Shown here one piece after another: positions 18,356 through 26,973 of a stretch of DNA of 64,000 nucleotides. The notes beneath the pieces were generated by a model that ran no database searches, was not told the origin of the DNA, and saw only the letters and a program-made list of their open reading frames with translations. This stretch comes from CAINVV01 sp037137375 (GTDB lineage: Bacteria; Bacteroidota; Bacteroidia; Bacteroidales; Prolixibacteraceae). The first letter of the stretch is position 1. Each line of letters opens with the position of its first letter. The position numbers and the translations under genes were made by a program. The DNA lies in assembly GCA_037137375.1 (NCBI GenBank), contig JBAXKJ010000019.1, positions 56,236 through 120,235 on the forward strand, given 5' to 3'.

Positions 18356-18675
18356 GTTTGGATTAATCTTTTTTAACTAATTTAACCCTTCGAAAAACGA
18401 TTGATTTTTTTCATTTTTTGACTTCCGTCTGAAAATAAAACATCAAATTTTTTTTGGGAGATAAATAATGCAAAGTAACATCAAATCAGTATTTTGGCCT
18501 CTTGTAATTTCTAACTGACTGATATTCAAATAGTTAGAATTATAATTGAGATTATTTTATTGATTAACACATAATTAGATGATGAACTATACTATACATA
18601 ATTAGTTGGTGTGATCCATTTCCGAGCAGCAGTTTAAATAAAGAATTTATTAAAATTTTCAGTACCGAAACCTAA
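18356..18675. other. 320-base AT-rich region upstream of dnaA
   Basis: This intergenic stretch has no reading frame of note. It is very AT-rich with several T-tracts, as expected near an origin or a regulated promoter. I looked for the DnaA box TTATCCACA and close variants on both strands and saw none with one or no mismatch, so an oriC here is not supported. No exact TAnnTTTG element was found before dnaA. Confidence 0.5.
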
Positions 18676-20106
18676 ATGGAGAAAGATCACGCAATAATTT
18701 GGGATAGTTGTTTGAGGATAATTAAGGATAATGTCCCAAACATCAGTTACAGGACCTGGTTCGAGCCTATTGTTCCGTTAAGACTGGAGAACAATGTGCT
18801 GACGATTCAGGTTCCAAGTCCATTTTTTTATGAATACCTGGAAGAACAATATATCGACATTCTGAGAAAAACCCTCAGAAAAGAACTAGGGACCGGTGCA
18901 AAGCTTGAATACAATGTAGTTGTTGACAACAATAACAGTACAAACAATAAGCCTTACACCATTAAGCTTCCAACCAATCAGAATAATAATTTAAAGAATA
19001 AACCTGTTTCAGCGATTCTTCCTTCAGACGAAATGGGAATCCGGAACCCTTTTGTCATTCCGGGAATTCAGAAGATTCAGATTGATTCGCAATTGAAAGC
19101 AGACAATACCTTCGATAATTTTATTGAAGGAGAATGCAATCGGCTGGCTCGGAGTGCGGGCTATGCAGTTGCCCAGAAACCAGGAGGAACGGCATTCAAT
19201 CCACTGATGCTTTATGGTAATTCGGGTTTAGGTAAGACTCACCTGGCGCAGGCAATTGGTATTGAGGTTAAAGAGAGGTTTCCTGATAAGATTGTCTTAT
19301 ACGTAAACGCCAACAAATTCTTTATTCAATTTTCTGAAGCCACCCGGAACAATTCCAGGAATGACTTTTTGCATTTCTACCAGATGATTGATGTTTTAAT
19401 CATTGATGACGTGCAGGAGTTTACCGGAAAAGAGAAAACACAGGAGACTTTCTTCCATATCTTCAATCACCTGCATCAATCTGGTAAGCAGCTAATTCTG
19501 ACGTCAGATAAGTCGCCGATTGAACTAAAAGGCATGGAGCAAAGGCTTCTCTCCCGTTTTAAGTGGGGTCTGACCGCAGATCTGCAGGCGCCTGACTTTG
19601 AAACCAGGATGAACATACTCCGGAAGAAGATTTACAAAGATGGTATAGTTATTTCGGAAGAAGTTCTGGAATATATTGCCTCCCATATCAATAGCAACGT
19701 TCGGGAGCTTGAAGGAGCACTGATTTCTTTGCTTGCCCAGGCAACGCTTAACAAGAAAGAAATTACCCTCGATCTGGCAATCAGGATGATTAATAAATTG
19801 GTTAACAATACAAAACGTGAGTTAACCATTGACTATATTTCTAAGGTAGTTTCTGATTATTTTTGCATCCCGGTAGATTCATTATCTGTCAAGACCCGCA
19901 AAAGAGAGATCGTGCAGGCCAGGCAGATTGCGATGTATTTTTCCAAGAGCCTGACTCAATCCTCCCTTGCTTCCATCGGCTCACAAATTGGAGGAAAAGA
20001 TCACGCTACAGTGCTTCATGCCTGCAGAACAGTTACTAATCTGAAAGAGATTGATAAAAATTTCAGACTAAGTATCGATGAAATCGAAAATAAATTGAAA
20101 ATGTAA
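18676..20106 (+). CDS. dnaA: Chromosomal replication initiator DnaA
   Basis: A 476-residue AAA+ ATPase that binds DnaA boxes and opens oriC. The four-domain layout is present: N-terminal DnaB-interacting domain (~1-80, with SYRTWFEPI), a short flexible linker rich in asparagine (~85-110), the AAA+ core with Walker A GNSGLGKTHL (181-190) and Walker B VLIIDDVQEF, sensor 2 arginine region, and the C-terminal DNA-binding helix-turn-helix with the signature GGKDHATVLHACRTV. Length is normal. The ATG at 18676 gives the standard N-terminus. It is followed by a strong terminator at 20117-20144 and then an unrelated gene, so it is monocistronic. dnaN is not adjacent, as often in Bacteroidota. Confidence 0.97.
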   Translation: MEKDHAIIWDSCLRIIKDNVPNISYRTWFEPIVPLRLENNVLTIQVPSPFFYEYLEEQYIDILRKTLRKELGTGAKLEYNVVVDNNNSTNNKPYTIKLPTNQNNNLKNKPVSAILPSDEMGIRNPFVIPGIQKIQIDSQLKADNTFDNFIEGECNRLARSAGYAVAQKPGGTAFNPLMLYGNSGLGKTHLAQAIGIEVKERFPDKIVLYVNANKFFIQFSEATRNNSRNDFLHFYQMIDVLIIDDVQEFTGKEKTQETFFHIFNHLHQSGKQLILTSDKSPIELKGMEQRLLSRFKWGLTADLQAPDFETRMNILRKKIYKDGIVISEEVLEYIASHINSNVRELEGALISLLAQATLNKKEITLDLAIRMINKLVNNTKRELTIDYISKVVSDYFCIPVDSLSVKTRKREIVQARQIAMYFSKSLTQSSLASIGSQIGGKDHATVLHACRTVTNLKEIDKNFRLSIDEIENKLKM

Positions 20107-20116
20107 TTTTCCATAG

Positions 20117-20144
20117 AGCAGACTGAAAGGTTTGCTTTTTTTTT
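20117..20144 (+). terminator. Intrinsic terminator after dnaA
   Basis: AGCAGAC (20117-20123) pairs with GTTTGCT (20130-20136), one wobble, with loop TGAAAG, followed by a run of nine T. It lies upstream of the IMPACT gene and argues that the longer open frame of that gene (from 20132) is not used. Confidence 0.75.
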
Positions 20145-20182
20145 ATAAATATATTCACCTTTTGAACACTTCTCAATTTCTG

Positions 20183-20794
20183 ATGCAAAGTGATAACTTT
20201 CTGACTATCGCAAAACCATCCGATGGATTGTTTAAAGATAAAGGGAGTAAGTTTCTTGCTTTTGCGTTTCCGGTCAGAGATGAAGAAGAGATCAAAGTCA
20301 TTCTTTCCAACATCAGAAAAGAGCACTTCTCTGCACGGCATTGTTGTTATGCATGGAGTCTGGGAGCAGAAGAAGGTAGATTCAGAATCAATGATGACGG
20401 AGAACCATCCGGAACGGCGGGCAGACCAATTTACGGACAAATTCAGTCTTTTAAATTAACCAATATTCTCATCGTAGTCGTTCGTTATTTTGGTGGCACT
20501 CTGCTGGGTGTTAGCGGATTAATACAGGCCTATAAGAAGGCTGCACTGGATGCGATTAATAATTCGGAGATCATTACCGGGACCCTTGAATTTCTTGTAG
20601 AAGTTAAATTCGAATATATTGCCATGAATGATCTGATGCAATTAATCAAAGAGGAACAGCTCGAAATAATTGATTCTCAATTTGATCTGCATTCAAGGCT
20701 CAGGCTGAAAGTCAGGTCTGCCAAACTTGAAATGATAAAAATGAAAATTGAAAAGACCGAAGGAGTCATCAACTACAATATATTACAGGACTAA
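20183..20794 (+). CDS. IMPACT/YigZ family protein (UPF0029)
   Basis: A 203-residue cytoplasmic protein of the YigZ/IMPACT family. The N-terminal ~120 residues carry the family signature GSKFLAFAFPV, FSARHCCYAW and INDDGEPSGTAGRPI; the C-terminal part corresponds to the DUF1949 ferredoxin-like domain. The eukaryotic relative IMPACT regulates translation stress signalling through GCN1, but the bacterial function is not established. The frame could begin at 20132, but that lies inside the dnaA terminator and gives an unlikely N-terminus, so ATG at 20183 is chosen. It is followed by pyrB at 21 bases on the same strand, so an operon with pyrBI is possible. Confidence 0.9.
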   Translation: MQSDNFLTIAKPSDGLFKDKGSKFLAFAFPVRDEEEIKVILSNIRKEHFSARHCCYAWSLGAEEGRFRINDDGEPSGTAGRPIYGQIQSFKLTNILIVVVRYFGGTLLGVSGLIQAYKKAALDAINNSEIITGTLEFLVEVKFEYIAMNDLMQLIKEEQLEIIDSQFDLHSRLRLKVRSAKLEMIKMKIEKTEGVINYNILQD

Positions 20795-20815
20795 CTGCCA
20801 ATAAACAGAAAGATT

Positions 20816-21727
20816 ATGAGCAATAAAAGTTTAATCTCGATCACGGATTTTTCAAAAGAGGAGTATTTGAAGATAATGGATCTGTCCGAAAAGTTTGAGG
20901 CAAATCCGAGTCAGTCTTTGTTGAAGGGAAAGGTCATTGCTACCTTGTTTTTCGAGCCTTCTACCCGCACGAGACTAAGCTTTGAAACCGCAATCAATCG
21001 TTTAGGCGGAAAAATCATCGGATTCTCGGACTCCAACTCTTCCAGTGTTTCCAAAGGCGAGACTTTGCACGACACCATCAGAATGGTTAGCAACTACGCG
21101 GATATGATTATCATGAGGCATCCACTGGAAGGGAGCGCCCGCTATGCCGCAGAAGTAGCCAGCGTGCCGGTAATCAATGCTGGGGATGGTGCCAACCAGC
21201 ACCCGAGTCAGACCTTATTGGATATGTATTCCATCAGGAAGACCCAGGGACGGCTGGATGACATTAATCTGTTTCTCGTTGGTGATCTGAAGTATGGAAG
21301 AACGGTCCATAGTCTTTTGATGGCCATGTCGCAATTCAGGAATCCAATCTTCAATTTTGTTGCTCCACCAGAACTAGCTATGCCGGATGAATACAAGCTA
21401 TTTTTATCCCAGAAGGGCATCCGTTATTTCGAGCATTTAGAGTTCAATAATATTATCAACCAGGCAGATATAATTTATATGACTCGTGTTCAGAAAGAGC
21501 GATTTATTGATCCAGTTGAATATGAAAAAGTCAAAAACGTGTATATCCTGCGTAATGAGATGCTTTCCGGGACAAAGCCAACGGTTAAAATCCTACATCC
21601 ACTGCCGAGAATTAATGAGATCCATACCGATGTGGACAATAATCCGAAGGCTTATTATTTTGATCAGGCGAAAAACGGGGTGTTCACCCGAATGGCTATC
21701 ATCTCTCATTTGTTAAATCTTCAATAA
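20816..21727 (+). CDS. pyrB: Aspartate carbamoyltransferase catalytic subunit
   Basis: A 303-residue enzyme catalysing the committed step of pyrimidine synthesis, carbamoyl phosphate plus aspartate to carbamoylaspartate. The carbamoyl-phosphate loop EPSTRTRLSFE (about residues 49-59), the DGANQHPSQTLLD motif (~120) and the aspartate-binding HPLPRI motif near the C-terminus are all intact. It is followed 10 bases later by pyrI, so the holoenzyme should be the regulated PyrB6PyrI6 form inhibited by CTP. Length is normal. It lies in a five-gene same-strand run from the IMPACT gene to the GAF gene. Confidence 0.97.
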   Translation: MSNKSLISITDFSKEEYLKIMDLSEKFEANPSQSLLKGKVIATLFFEPSTRTRLSFETAINRLGGKIIGFSDSNSSSVSKGETLHDTIRMVSNYADMIIMRHPLEGSARYAAEVASVPVINAGDGANQHPSQTLLDMYSIRKTQGRLDDINLFLVGDLKYGRTVHSLLMAMSQFRNPIFNFVAPPELAMPDEYKLFLSQKGIRYFEHLEFNNIINQADIIYMTRVQKERFIDPVEYEKVKNVYILRNEMLSGTKPTVKILHPLPRINEIHTDVDNNPKAYYFDQAKNGVFTRMAIISHLLNLQ

Positions 21728-21737
21728 CCAAATCGAT

Positions 21738-22190
21738 ATGGAAAAGCAATTGAATGTTAGTGCGATCAAAGACGGAACCGTTATTGATCATATTCCAACC
21801 AAAGCACTTTTTAAGGTTATTCAGATTTTGAAGCTGGATGAATTCAAAAATATGGTCACTTTTGGTAATAACCTGGATAGTAAAGCCATGGGTTCAAAGG
21901 CTATTGTGAAAATTGCCAACCGTTTTTTTGAGGACGAAGAGGTTAACAAGATTGCCCTTGTTGCTCCGAATGCGAAACTCAACATCATTAGAAACTATGA
22001 GGTAATTGAAAAACGTGTCGTTCAAATTCCTGAACAGGTAAACGGAATAGTACGTTGCTTTAATCCGAAATGCATTACTAACGCTGAAAAAGTCGTTACT
22101 AAATTTCAGATTATCAACGAAAAACCGATAGAAATGAAATGTTTCTATTGTGAAAAAATCACCAATGAGAATGAAATAAGGATCATCTAG
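21738..22190 (+). CDS. pyrI: Aspartate carbamoyltransferase regulatory subunit
   Basis: A 150-residue regulatory chain. The N-terminal allosteric nucleotide-binding domain (IKDGTVIDHIPTKALFKVIQ) is followed by a C-terminal zinc domain with four cysteines in the pattern CFNPKC and CFYC. These bind Zn2+ and hold the contact with PyrB. CTP and ATP effector binding is expected from the family. It follows pyrB by 10 bases and precedes the GAF gene by nine bases, so all are likely in one transcript. Confidence 0.96.
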   Translation: MEKQLNVSAIKDGTVIDHIPTKALFKVIQILKLDEFKNMVTFGNNLDSKAMGSKAIVKIANRFFEDEEVNKIALVAPNAKLNIIRNYEVIEKRVVQIPEQVNGIVRCFNPKCITNAEKVVTKFQIINEKPIEMKCFYCEKITNENEIRII

Positions 22191-22199
22191 CGCAACAAT

Positions 22200-22658
22200 A
22201 TGAAACCAATATTTGATTCGGTTCTCGTCAAGTTTATGGAAATCAAGTCGAAGACTGAGAACCGAGACCAGCTTTTATCCCTGACAGCAGAACTTCTGCG
22301 TTCGGAAATCTCTCATTACGACTGGGTCGGATTTTACTTACTTGATCCAACAGAACAAATACTGGTGCTTGGCCCATTTACCGGGAAACCAACTGAGCAC
22401 ACGCGTATCCCGGTAGGGAAAGGTATTTGCGGCCAGGTGGCCAACAGCAATCAGACTATGATTGTTCAGGATGTCACTCAGCAAGATAACTATATCGCTT
22501 GTAGTATGGACGTACAGAGTGAAATCGTGGTTCCAATACTAAAAGATGGAGATTTTGTAGCGGAGATTGACATTGATTCGCATGCCTATGCACCATTTTC
22601 GGAGGAAGATGAGCAGTTTCTTATGGCAATTTCCAGGGAACTGGCAGACTATTTTTAG
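22200..22658 (+). CDS. GAF-domain protein, fRMsr-like
   Basis: A 152-residue single GAF domain resembling free methionine-(R)-sulfoxide reductase. The sequence runs HYDWVGFYLL, VGKGICGQVA and NYIACSMDVQSEIVVPI. Of the three cysteines of E. coli fRMsr (C84, C94, C118 from memory) two are present at matching 24-residue spacing, C77 and C101; the position of the third is occupied by H67. It may therefore be a reductase with a changed resolving step or a small-molecule sensor of the same fold. It is tightly linked to pyrI (9 bases). Its stop overlaps the stop of the DUF4293 gene by four bases. Cytoplasmic, no signal peptide. Confidence 0.8.
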   Translation: MKPIFDSVLVKFMEIKSKTENRDQLLSLTAELLRSEISHYDWVGFYLLDPTEQILVLGPFTGKPTEHTRIPVGKGICGQVANSNQTMIVQDVTQQDNYIACSMDVQSEIVVPILKDGDFVAEIDIDSHAYAPFSEEDEQFLMAISRELADYF

Positions 22659-23119
22659 CGGATACGATCGATAGATTTGACCAGATTTTCATCTTTTATC
22701 ATGCCCCTTGAGGCTAGCCAGGCGAAAACAGCGGCAATAAGCGGAAATGTGGAGGTGATTTTAAATGAATAACTACCTGCTGTCAAGGTATTTCCTTTCC
22801 AAACATAGAAGTATATTAGCCCCGTTAAGATGATCAGAAGTGCTTCGGATAAATAGGTAAGTTTTATCTGAAGCGGCCGGTTCTTATACTGGAAAATAAT
22901 CAGAAATATAAGTGCAAAAATCAGACCTGTAATGGCAAGCAATGGCCAGGTATTTAGCACAATCCCTCCATTAACAGCATTTCCAGGCACCAGACCGTTC
23001 AAATAAAACAGGAATGTTTTGCCTTCTTTACCGGATAATTCAGCAAAGGGTGAGAGATACAGTGCCGATAATAGAATGTTGGCGGCCAACAGGTATAAAG
23101 ATTGAATTCTTTGGATCAT
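22655..23119 (-). CDS. DUF4293 membrane protein
   Basis: A 154-residue protein with four predicted transmembrane helices (~5-23, 54-72, 86-104, 117-136). The beginning MIQRIQSLYLLAANILLSALY is the hallmark of DUF4293, a family seen in Bacteroidota. The open frame runs to 23239 upstream, but the ATG at 23119 gives the family N-terminus, and the extra residues would overlap the promoter region of the nucleoside phosphorylase gene. Function is unknown; an inner membrane role is certain only from topology. In Bacteroidota this gene often lies beside the rho gene, from memory, but not here. Confidence 0.85.
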   Translation of the reverse strand: MIQRIQSLYLLAANILLSALYLSPFAELSGKEGKTFLFYLNGLVPGNAVNGGIVLNTWPLLAITGLIFALIFLIIFQYKNRPLQIKLTYLSEALLIILTGLIYFYVWKGNTLTAGSYSFKITSTFPLIAAVFAWLASRGMIKDENLVKSIDRIR

Positions 23120-23204
23120 AAGTAGAAAATTATAGGCTACAAAATTAAAAATATTAAGTACTATCCTACTTTTTTTTAACTTTGAAAACATCAAATTGTT
23201 TATC

Positions 23205-24074
23205 ATGAGAGTAATTGAGCCTTCAGAGCTGATCATCAATCCGGATGGATCGATTTTTCATCTTCATATGATGCCGGAACAGCTGGCTGAAAACATCATA
23301 TTGGTTGGAGATCCGGGAAGGGTAGAAATGATTTCATCCTTTTTTGATAAGATTGAATCCCGAACTGAGAACCGGGAATTCGTTTCTGCCACAGGTACTT
23401 ATGGTTCAAAAAGAATCACAGCGCTCTCTACTGGTATTGGTACAGATAATATAGACATTGTCGTCAATGAGCTCGATGCCCTTGTTAATATTGATCTTAA
23501 GACCAGGCAAGTGAAGCAGGAACATCAATCTCTTAAGATTATTAGAATTGGCACATCCGGCGGTTTGCAGGATGATATTCCCGTCGATGCTTTTCTTGTT
23601 TCCAAAAAAGCCATTGGATTTGATGGTCTTCTGAATTTTTATCAGGGCAGAAATGAGGTCTCAGATCTGCCTTTTGAAAATGCTTTCAAGTCGTACGTTG
23701 GGTTGAATGAACTTCTCCCCTCTCCTTATGTGGTTTCTGCTGATCCTGATCTTTTTAACAGGATCGCAGATGAAGAATTTACTCCTGGTGTGACGATTTC
23801 AGCTCCAGGCTTTTACGGACCGCAGGGGCGTGAGCTAAGATTGAAGATAATTGATCCTCAAATCAACGATAAAATAGAGGCTTTCAGATTTGAGAATCAA
23901 AGGATTACTAATTATGAAATGGAGTGTTCCGCTATATATGGTCTTAGCCGTTTATTAGGTCATAAGGCATTGACTGTGTGCATTATAATTGCCAATAGAG
24001 TTTCCAAAAAGGCCAATGAAGATTACAAGCCAGTCATGGTTAAATTAGTTAAAAAAGTACTCGATCGTATTTGA
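23205..24074 (+). CDS. Nucleoside phosphorylase (uridine phosphorylase-like)
   Basis: A 289-residue PNP_UDP_1 family enzyme that cleaves nucleosides with phosphate. The motif ILVGDPGRVEMI near residue 33 and RIGTSGGLQ near residue 115 form the phosphate site, and EMECSAIYGLSRLLG near residue 240 is the ribose-binding Met-Glu motif of uridine phosphorylases. Pyrimidine salvage fits with the neighbouring pyrBI genes. A TTG at 23196 is an alternative start, but ATG at 23205 is preferred. The SirB1-like gene begins one base after its stop, so the two are cotranscribed. Confidence 0.88.
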   Translation: MRVIEPSELIINPDGSIFHLHMMPEQLAENIILVGDPGRVEMISSFFDKIESRTENREFVSATGTYGSKRITALSTGIGTDNIDIVVNELDALVNIDLKTRQVKQEHQSLKIIRIGTSGGLQDDIPVDAFLVSKKAIGFDGLLNFYQGRNEVSDLPFENAFKSYVGLNELLPSPYVVSADPDLFNRIADEEFTPGVTISAPGFYGPQGRELRLKIIDPQINDKIEAFRFENQRITNYEMECSAIYGLSRLLGHKALTVCIIIANRVSKKANEDYKPVMVKLVKKVLDRI

Positions 24075-24075
24075 A

Positions 24076-24957
24076 ATGGTAACCTCCGATTCCACTTTGG
24101 ATGCATTACTCTCCCTGCTGGATGATCGGGATGAGTTGGTCTATCACTCCGTGAAGCTAAAGTTACTTTCCTTGGGGCCGGAAGTTCTTCCCAAGCTGGA
24201 GGAGGCGCTTTTTTCTGTCGGTACCCCTGAGCTTGTCGAAAAAATTGAAGAAATCATCTCTCAGATAAAAAGGGAAATCCTGGTAGGAAAGATGAAGCAA
24301 TGGATTGGCAATGAAAACAGAAGCATGTTGGATGGATGGTTACTGCTCTCGTCAATTCATCATCCCGGAATCGTGAAAGAGAAGATTGAGCAAGGCATTC
24401 ATAAAATTTACATGGACGCCTGGCTAGAGATTTCTGAATCCATGACATCTTTGGAAAAGGTTGCAGTAATAAATCACATTCTATTCAGAATCAACGGTTT
24501 TGACATCTCCAATATGGATGTTCCACGCGTGGAGAATATTATCATTGACAATCTTTTATTTTCCAGAAAGGGGGATATATTCTCTCTTACCATGCTTTAC
24601 CTCATCATAGCCCGAAGCCTACACCTTGAATTATTGCCCATTTTGTTGGCGAATAAGTTGCTTCTGGTCTATGAAGACACTTTGGCGACCTCTATTGCTT
24701 TTGGTTCTTCAGGTGACAAATACCTTTTTTATATTAATGTAGCGCATAGGGGTTCTGTGATCAGTCCCAAAGAGGTCCAGTTTTTGTACGATAAGTCTCA
24801 GAAATATAGTAAGGGAGTCACTCGGGTTGAAACTGATATAAGCCTGATATATAGACTATTGAAATTTATGAATATTGTATACACGGATGAGGGAGAACAT
24901 CAGAAGAAACTTCTGACGAATGATTTTATGGAACTTATCGATGGAATGGAAAAATAA
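24076..24957 (+). CDS. SirB1-family transglutaminase-like protein
   Basis: A 293-residue cytoplasmic protein. The central part (about residues 133-210: VINHILFRINGF, NIIIDNLLFSRKGDIFSLTMLYLIIARSLHLELLPI) matches the SirB1 N-terminal, transglutaminase-like core (PF13369-type). The N-terminal ~90 residues look like HEAT/armadillo-like helices, and the C-terminus is a helical tail. The catalytic cysteine of true transglutaminases is not evident at the expected position, as in other SirB1 proteins. Function of this family is poorly known. It starts one base after the phosphorylase stop. A hairpin terminator at 24954-24984 ends this operon. Confidence 0.72.
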   Translation: MVTSDSTLDALLSLLDDRDELVYHSVKLKLLSLGPEVLPKLEEALFSVGTPELVEKIEEIISQIKREILVGKMKQWIGNENRSMLDGWLLLSSIHHPGIVKEKIEQGIHKIYMDAWLEISESMTSLEKVAVINHILFRINGFDISNMDVPRVENIIIDNLLFSRKGDIFSLTMLYLIIARSLHLELLPILLANKLLLVYEDTLATSIAFGSSGDKYLFYINVAHRGSVISPKEVQFLYDKSQKYSKGVTRVETDISLIYRLLKFMNIVYTDEGEHQKKLLTNDFMELIDGMEK

Positions 24958-24984
24958 AGGCCGCCCAAAATGGACGGCCTTTAT
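24954..24984. terminator. Bidirectional terminator between the SirB1 gene and rny
   Basis: ATAAAGGCCG (24954-24963) pairs perfectly with CGGCCTTTAT (24975-24984), an 11-base loop apart. It begins inside the last codons of the SirB1 gene and lies 22 bases before the rny stop, so it can end both convergent transcripts. Confidence 0.8.
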
Positions 24985-25006
24985 CGTAAGAAGTATATTA
25001 ATCAGA

Positions 25007-26563
25007 TTATTTAGCGTAATTAACGGCCCTGGTTTCACGAATGACGGTGATCTTAACCTGACCCGGATAAGTCATCTCATCCTGAATTTTCTTGGCGATA
25101 TCGTAGGACAAGCTTTCAGCCTCTGCATCGGTCATTTTATCACTTCCTACGATTACCCTGAGTTCACGACCAGCTTGAATGGCATAAGTCTTGGTAACGC
25201 CAGGATAGGAAAGTGCCATATTTTCAAGATCATTCAATCTTTTGATATAAGACTCAACCGCTTCGCGACGGGCACCCGGACGGGCACCTGAAATGGCATC
25301 ACAAGCCTGTACCAGAGGTGCAAGTAAGGTTTCCATCTCAACTTCTTCGTGGTGAGAACCAATAGCGTTGCAGATATCGGGTTTCTCCTTGTATTTTTCG
25401 GCAAGCTTCATACCAAGCAAGGCATGTGGTAATTCCGGTTCATCATCCGGCACCTTGCCAATATCATGTAATAGTCCTGCCCTCTTGGCTTTCTTTGGAT
25501 TCAAACCCAGTTCGGCAGCCATGATGGCACAAAGATTGGCGGTTTCACGGGAGTGTTGGAGAAGGTTCTGACCATAGGAAGAACGGTATTTCATCTTTCC
25601 AATCAGACGGATCAATTCAGGATGCATACCATGAATACCAAGGTCGATGGTAGTACGTTTTCCTGTTTCAATGATCTCTTCTTCAACTTGTTTCTTTACT
25701 TTATTTACAACCTCTTCGATCCTTGCGGGGTGAATGCGGCCGTCTGTAACCAATTGATGCAGTGCTAAACGGGCAATCTCCCTTCGCACAGGATCAAATC
25801 CTGAAAGAACAATGGCCTCCGGGGTATCGTCCACGATAATCTCAACACCTGTTGCTGCTTCCAGTGCCCGGATGTTGCGTCCTTCGCGGCCAATGATCCG
25901 GCCCTTAATTTCGTCGCTCTCGATATGGAAAACAGTTACGGCATTTTCAATAGCCGTCTCAGAGGCTACGCGCTGGATGGATTTGACAATGATCTTCTTC
26001 GCCTCCTTGTTTGCGTTCATCTTCGCCTCATCCATGATCTCCTGGATGTAGGACATTGCCTCTGTTTTGGCTTCATTTTTCAAGGAATCAATCAACTGAG
26101 TCTTTGCCTCATCGGCAGATATTCCGGATACATTTTCCAGTTGCTCGATTTGTTTTTTGTGAAGGCGCTCCAGCTCCTCATTCCTTTGCTCCATCAACTC
26201 CAATTGAGTGGTCAGGGTTTCTCTGAGCGAATCGGCTTCCTGCTTGGCTGTTTCTGATTCTTTGATCTTACGCTGAAGTTCTTCTTTGCGCTGAAGATGA
26301 ATTGCTTCCCTTTGTTTTAATTTATTCTCAGCATTTAAAATCCTTTGATTGCGTTCGTTGATATACAGTTCATGGTCTGCCTTAAGCTGTATGAATTTCT
26401 CCTTCGCCTGAATGGCCTTTTTTTCTTTGATGATCTCTGATTGAACTTCAGCCTCCTTAATCAGACTTTGACTTTTATTGCGTAGCAGTATATCCCATAG
26501 GAAATAGGATCCTGCCCCACCAGCCAAAATTGAAACCAGGCCTACTATAAATGTTGTGCCCAT
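25007..26563 (-). CDS. rny: Ribonuclease Y
   Basis: A 518-residue membrane-anchored endoribonuclease that starts mRNA decay. The order of domains is: N-terminal transmembrane helix (~3-24), long coiled coil (~35-200, very rich in Lys/Glu), KH RNA-binding domain (GRIIGREGRNIRALE, ~220), and an HD domain with LLHDIGKV (~365) and a second metal site in SHHEEVEM. Length is typical of the family. Transcription is on the minus strand from the promoter upstream of the coiled-coil gene, passing zapA and a strong hairpin (26584-26645) before rny. Processing or attenuation at that hairpin may set RNase Y levels. Confidence 0.96.
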   Translation of the reverse strand: MGTTFIVGLVSILAGGAGSYFLWDILLRNKSQSLIKEAEVQSEIIKEKKAIQAKEKFIQLKADHELYINERNQRILNAENKLKQREAIHLQRKEELQRKIKESETAKQEADSLRETLTTQLELMEQRNEELERLHKKQIEQLENVSGISADEAKTQLIDSLKNEAKTEAMSYIQEIMDEAKMNANKEAKKIIVKSIQRVASETAIENAVTVFHIESDEIKGRIIGREGRNIRALEAATGVEIIVDDTPEAIVLSGFDPVRREIARLALHQLVTDGRIHPARIEEVVNKVKKQVEEEIIETGKRTTIDLGIHGMHPELIRLIGKMKYRSSYGQNLLQHSRETANLCAIMAAELGLNPKKAKRAGLLHDIGKVPDDEPELPHALLGMKLAEKYKEKPDICNAIGSHHEEVEMETLLAPLVQACDAISGARPGARREAVESYIKRLNDLENMALSYPGVTKTYAIQAGRELRVIVGSDKMTDAEAESLSYDIAKKIQDEMTYPGQVKITVIRETRAVNYAK

Positions 26564-26583
26564 ATTGAAATAATTATTAAATT

Positions 26584-26645
26584 AAAAAACCGCGATCCCA
26601 ACCTCTTCTATCAGTCATAAACTGATGGAAGAGAATAAGATGCGG
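26584..26645 (-). ncRNA. Structured RNA element between zapA and rny (6S-like rod or terminator)
   Basis: A rod-shaped RNA can form in the 100-base gap. The inner stem is CTCTTCTATCAGT (26603-26615) with ACTGATGGAAGAG (26621-26633), 13 pairs with one wobble and a five-base loop. A symmetric five-by-five internal bubble separates it from an outer helix of seven pairs (26590-26597 with 26639-26645, one bulge). On the minus strand six T follow. The rod with a central bubble and its position beside zapA recall 6S RNA (ssrS is next to zapA in Enterobacteria), but it is short for 6S, so an intrinsic terminator or attenuator between zapA and rny is equally possible. Confidence 0.45.
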
Positions 26646-26663
26646 CAATATATAATGATAAAA

Positions 26664-26963
26664 CTAACCTATATTTTCCTTCTCGAGAAACTCTGCCAAA
26701 AAGTCGTTCATATGCTCCAATTCTTCCACAACGGGAGAAGATTCTATCTGCTTCTCGCTATCGAATTTCTGAATCACAAATTGCAAAGTGGCCATTGAAA
26801 GACAATCTTGAACGTCTTTTGATGGATATCTTTGTTTGTACTGAACGACCTTATCGTTGATAATTTTCGCTGCTCTCCTGATACTCTCCTCTTCTTTTCT
26901 GTCAATTCGAAGCGGATAAATCCGATCGGCTATATTAATGTTAATCGAAAGCTTATCATCCAT
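26664..26963 (-). CDS. zapA: Cell division protein ZapA
   Basis: A 99-residue FtsZ-associated protein. The N-terminal beta-strand region SININIADRIYPLRIDRKEEE and the helix IRRAAKIINDKV are the ZapA signature, followed by a coiled-coil C-terminal half. ZapA cross-links FtsZ filaments in the Z ring. It lies 10 bases after the coiled-coil gene at 26974-27273 on the minus strand, so they form one operon. The pair is a frequent Bacteroidota arrangement, with rny further downstream. Confidence 0.93.
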   Translation of the reverse strand: MDDKLSININIADRIYPLRIDRKEEESIRRAAKIINDKVVQYKQRYPSKDVQDCLSMATLQFVIQKFDSEKQIESSPVVEELEHMNDFLAEFLEKENIG

Positions 26964-26973
26964 AGCAGGCGGA

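Noticed and set aside
18356..18675. Chromosomal origin next to dnaA
   Set aside because: AT-rich, but without DnaA boxes that I can see; the adjacency alone does not prove oriC.
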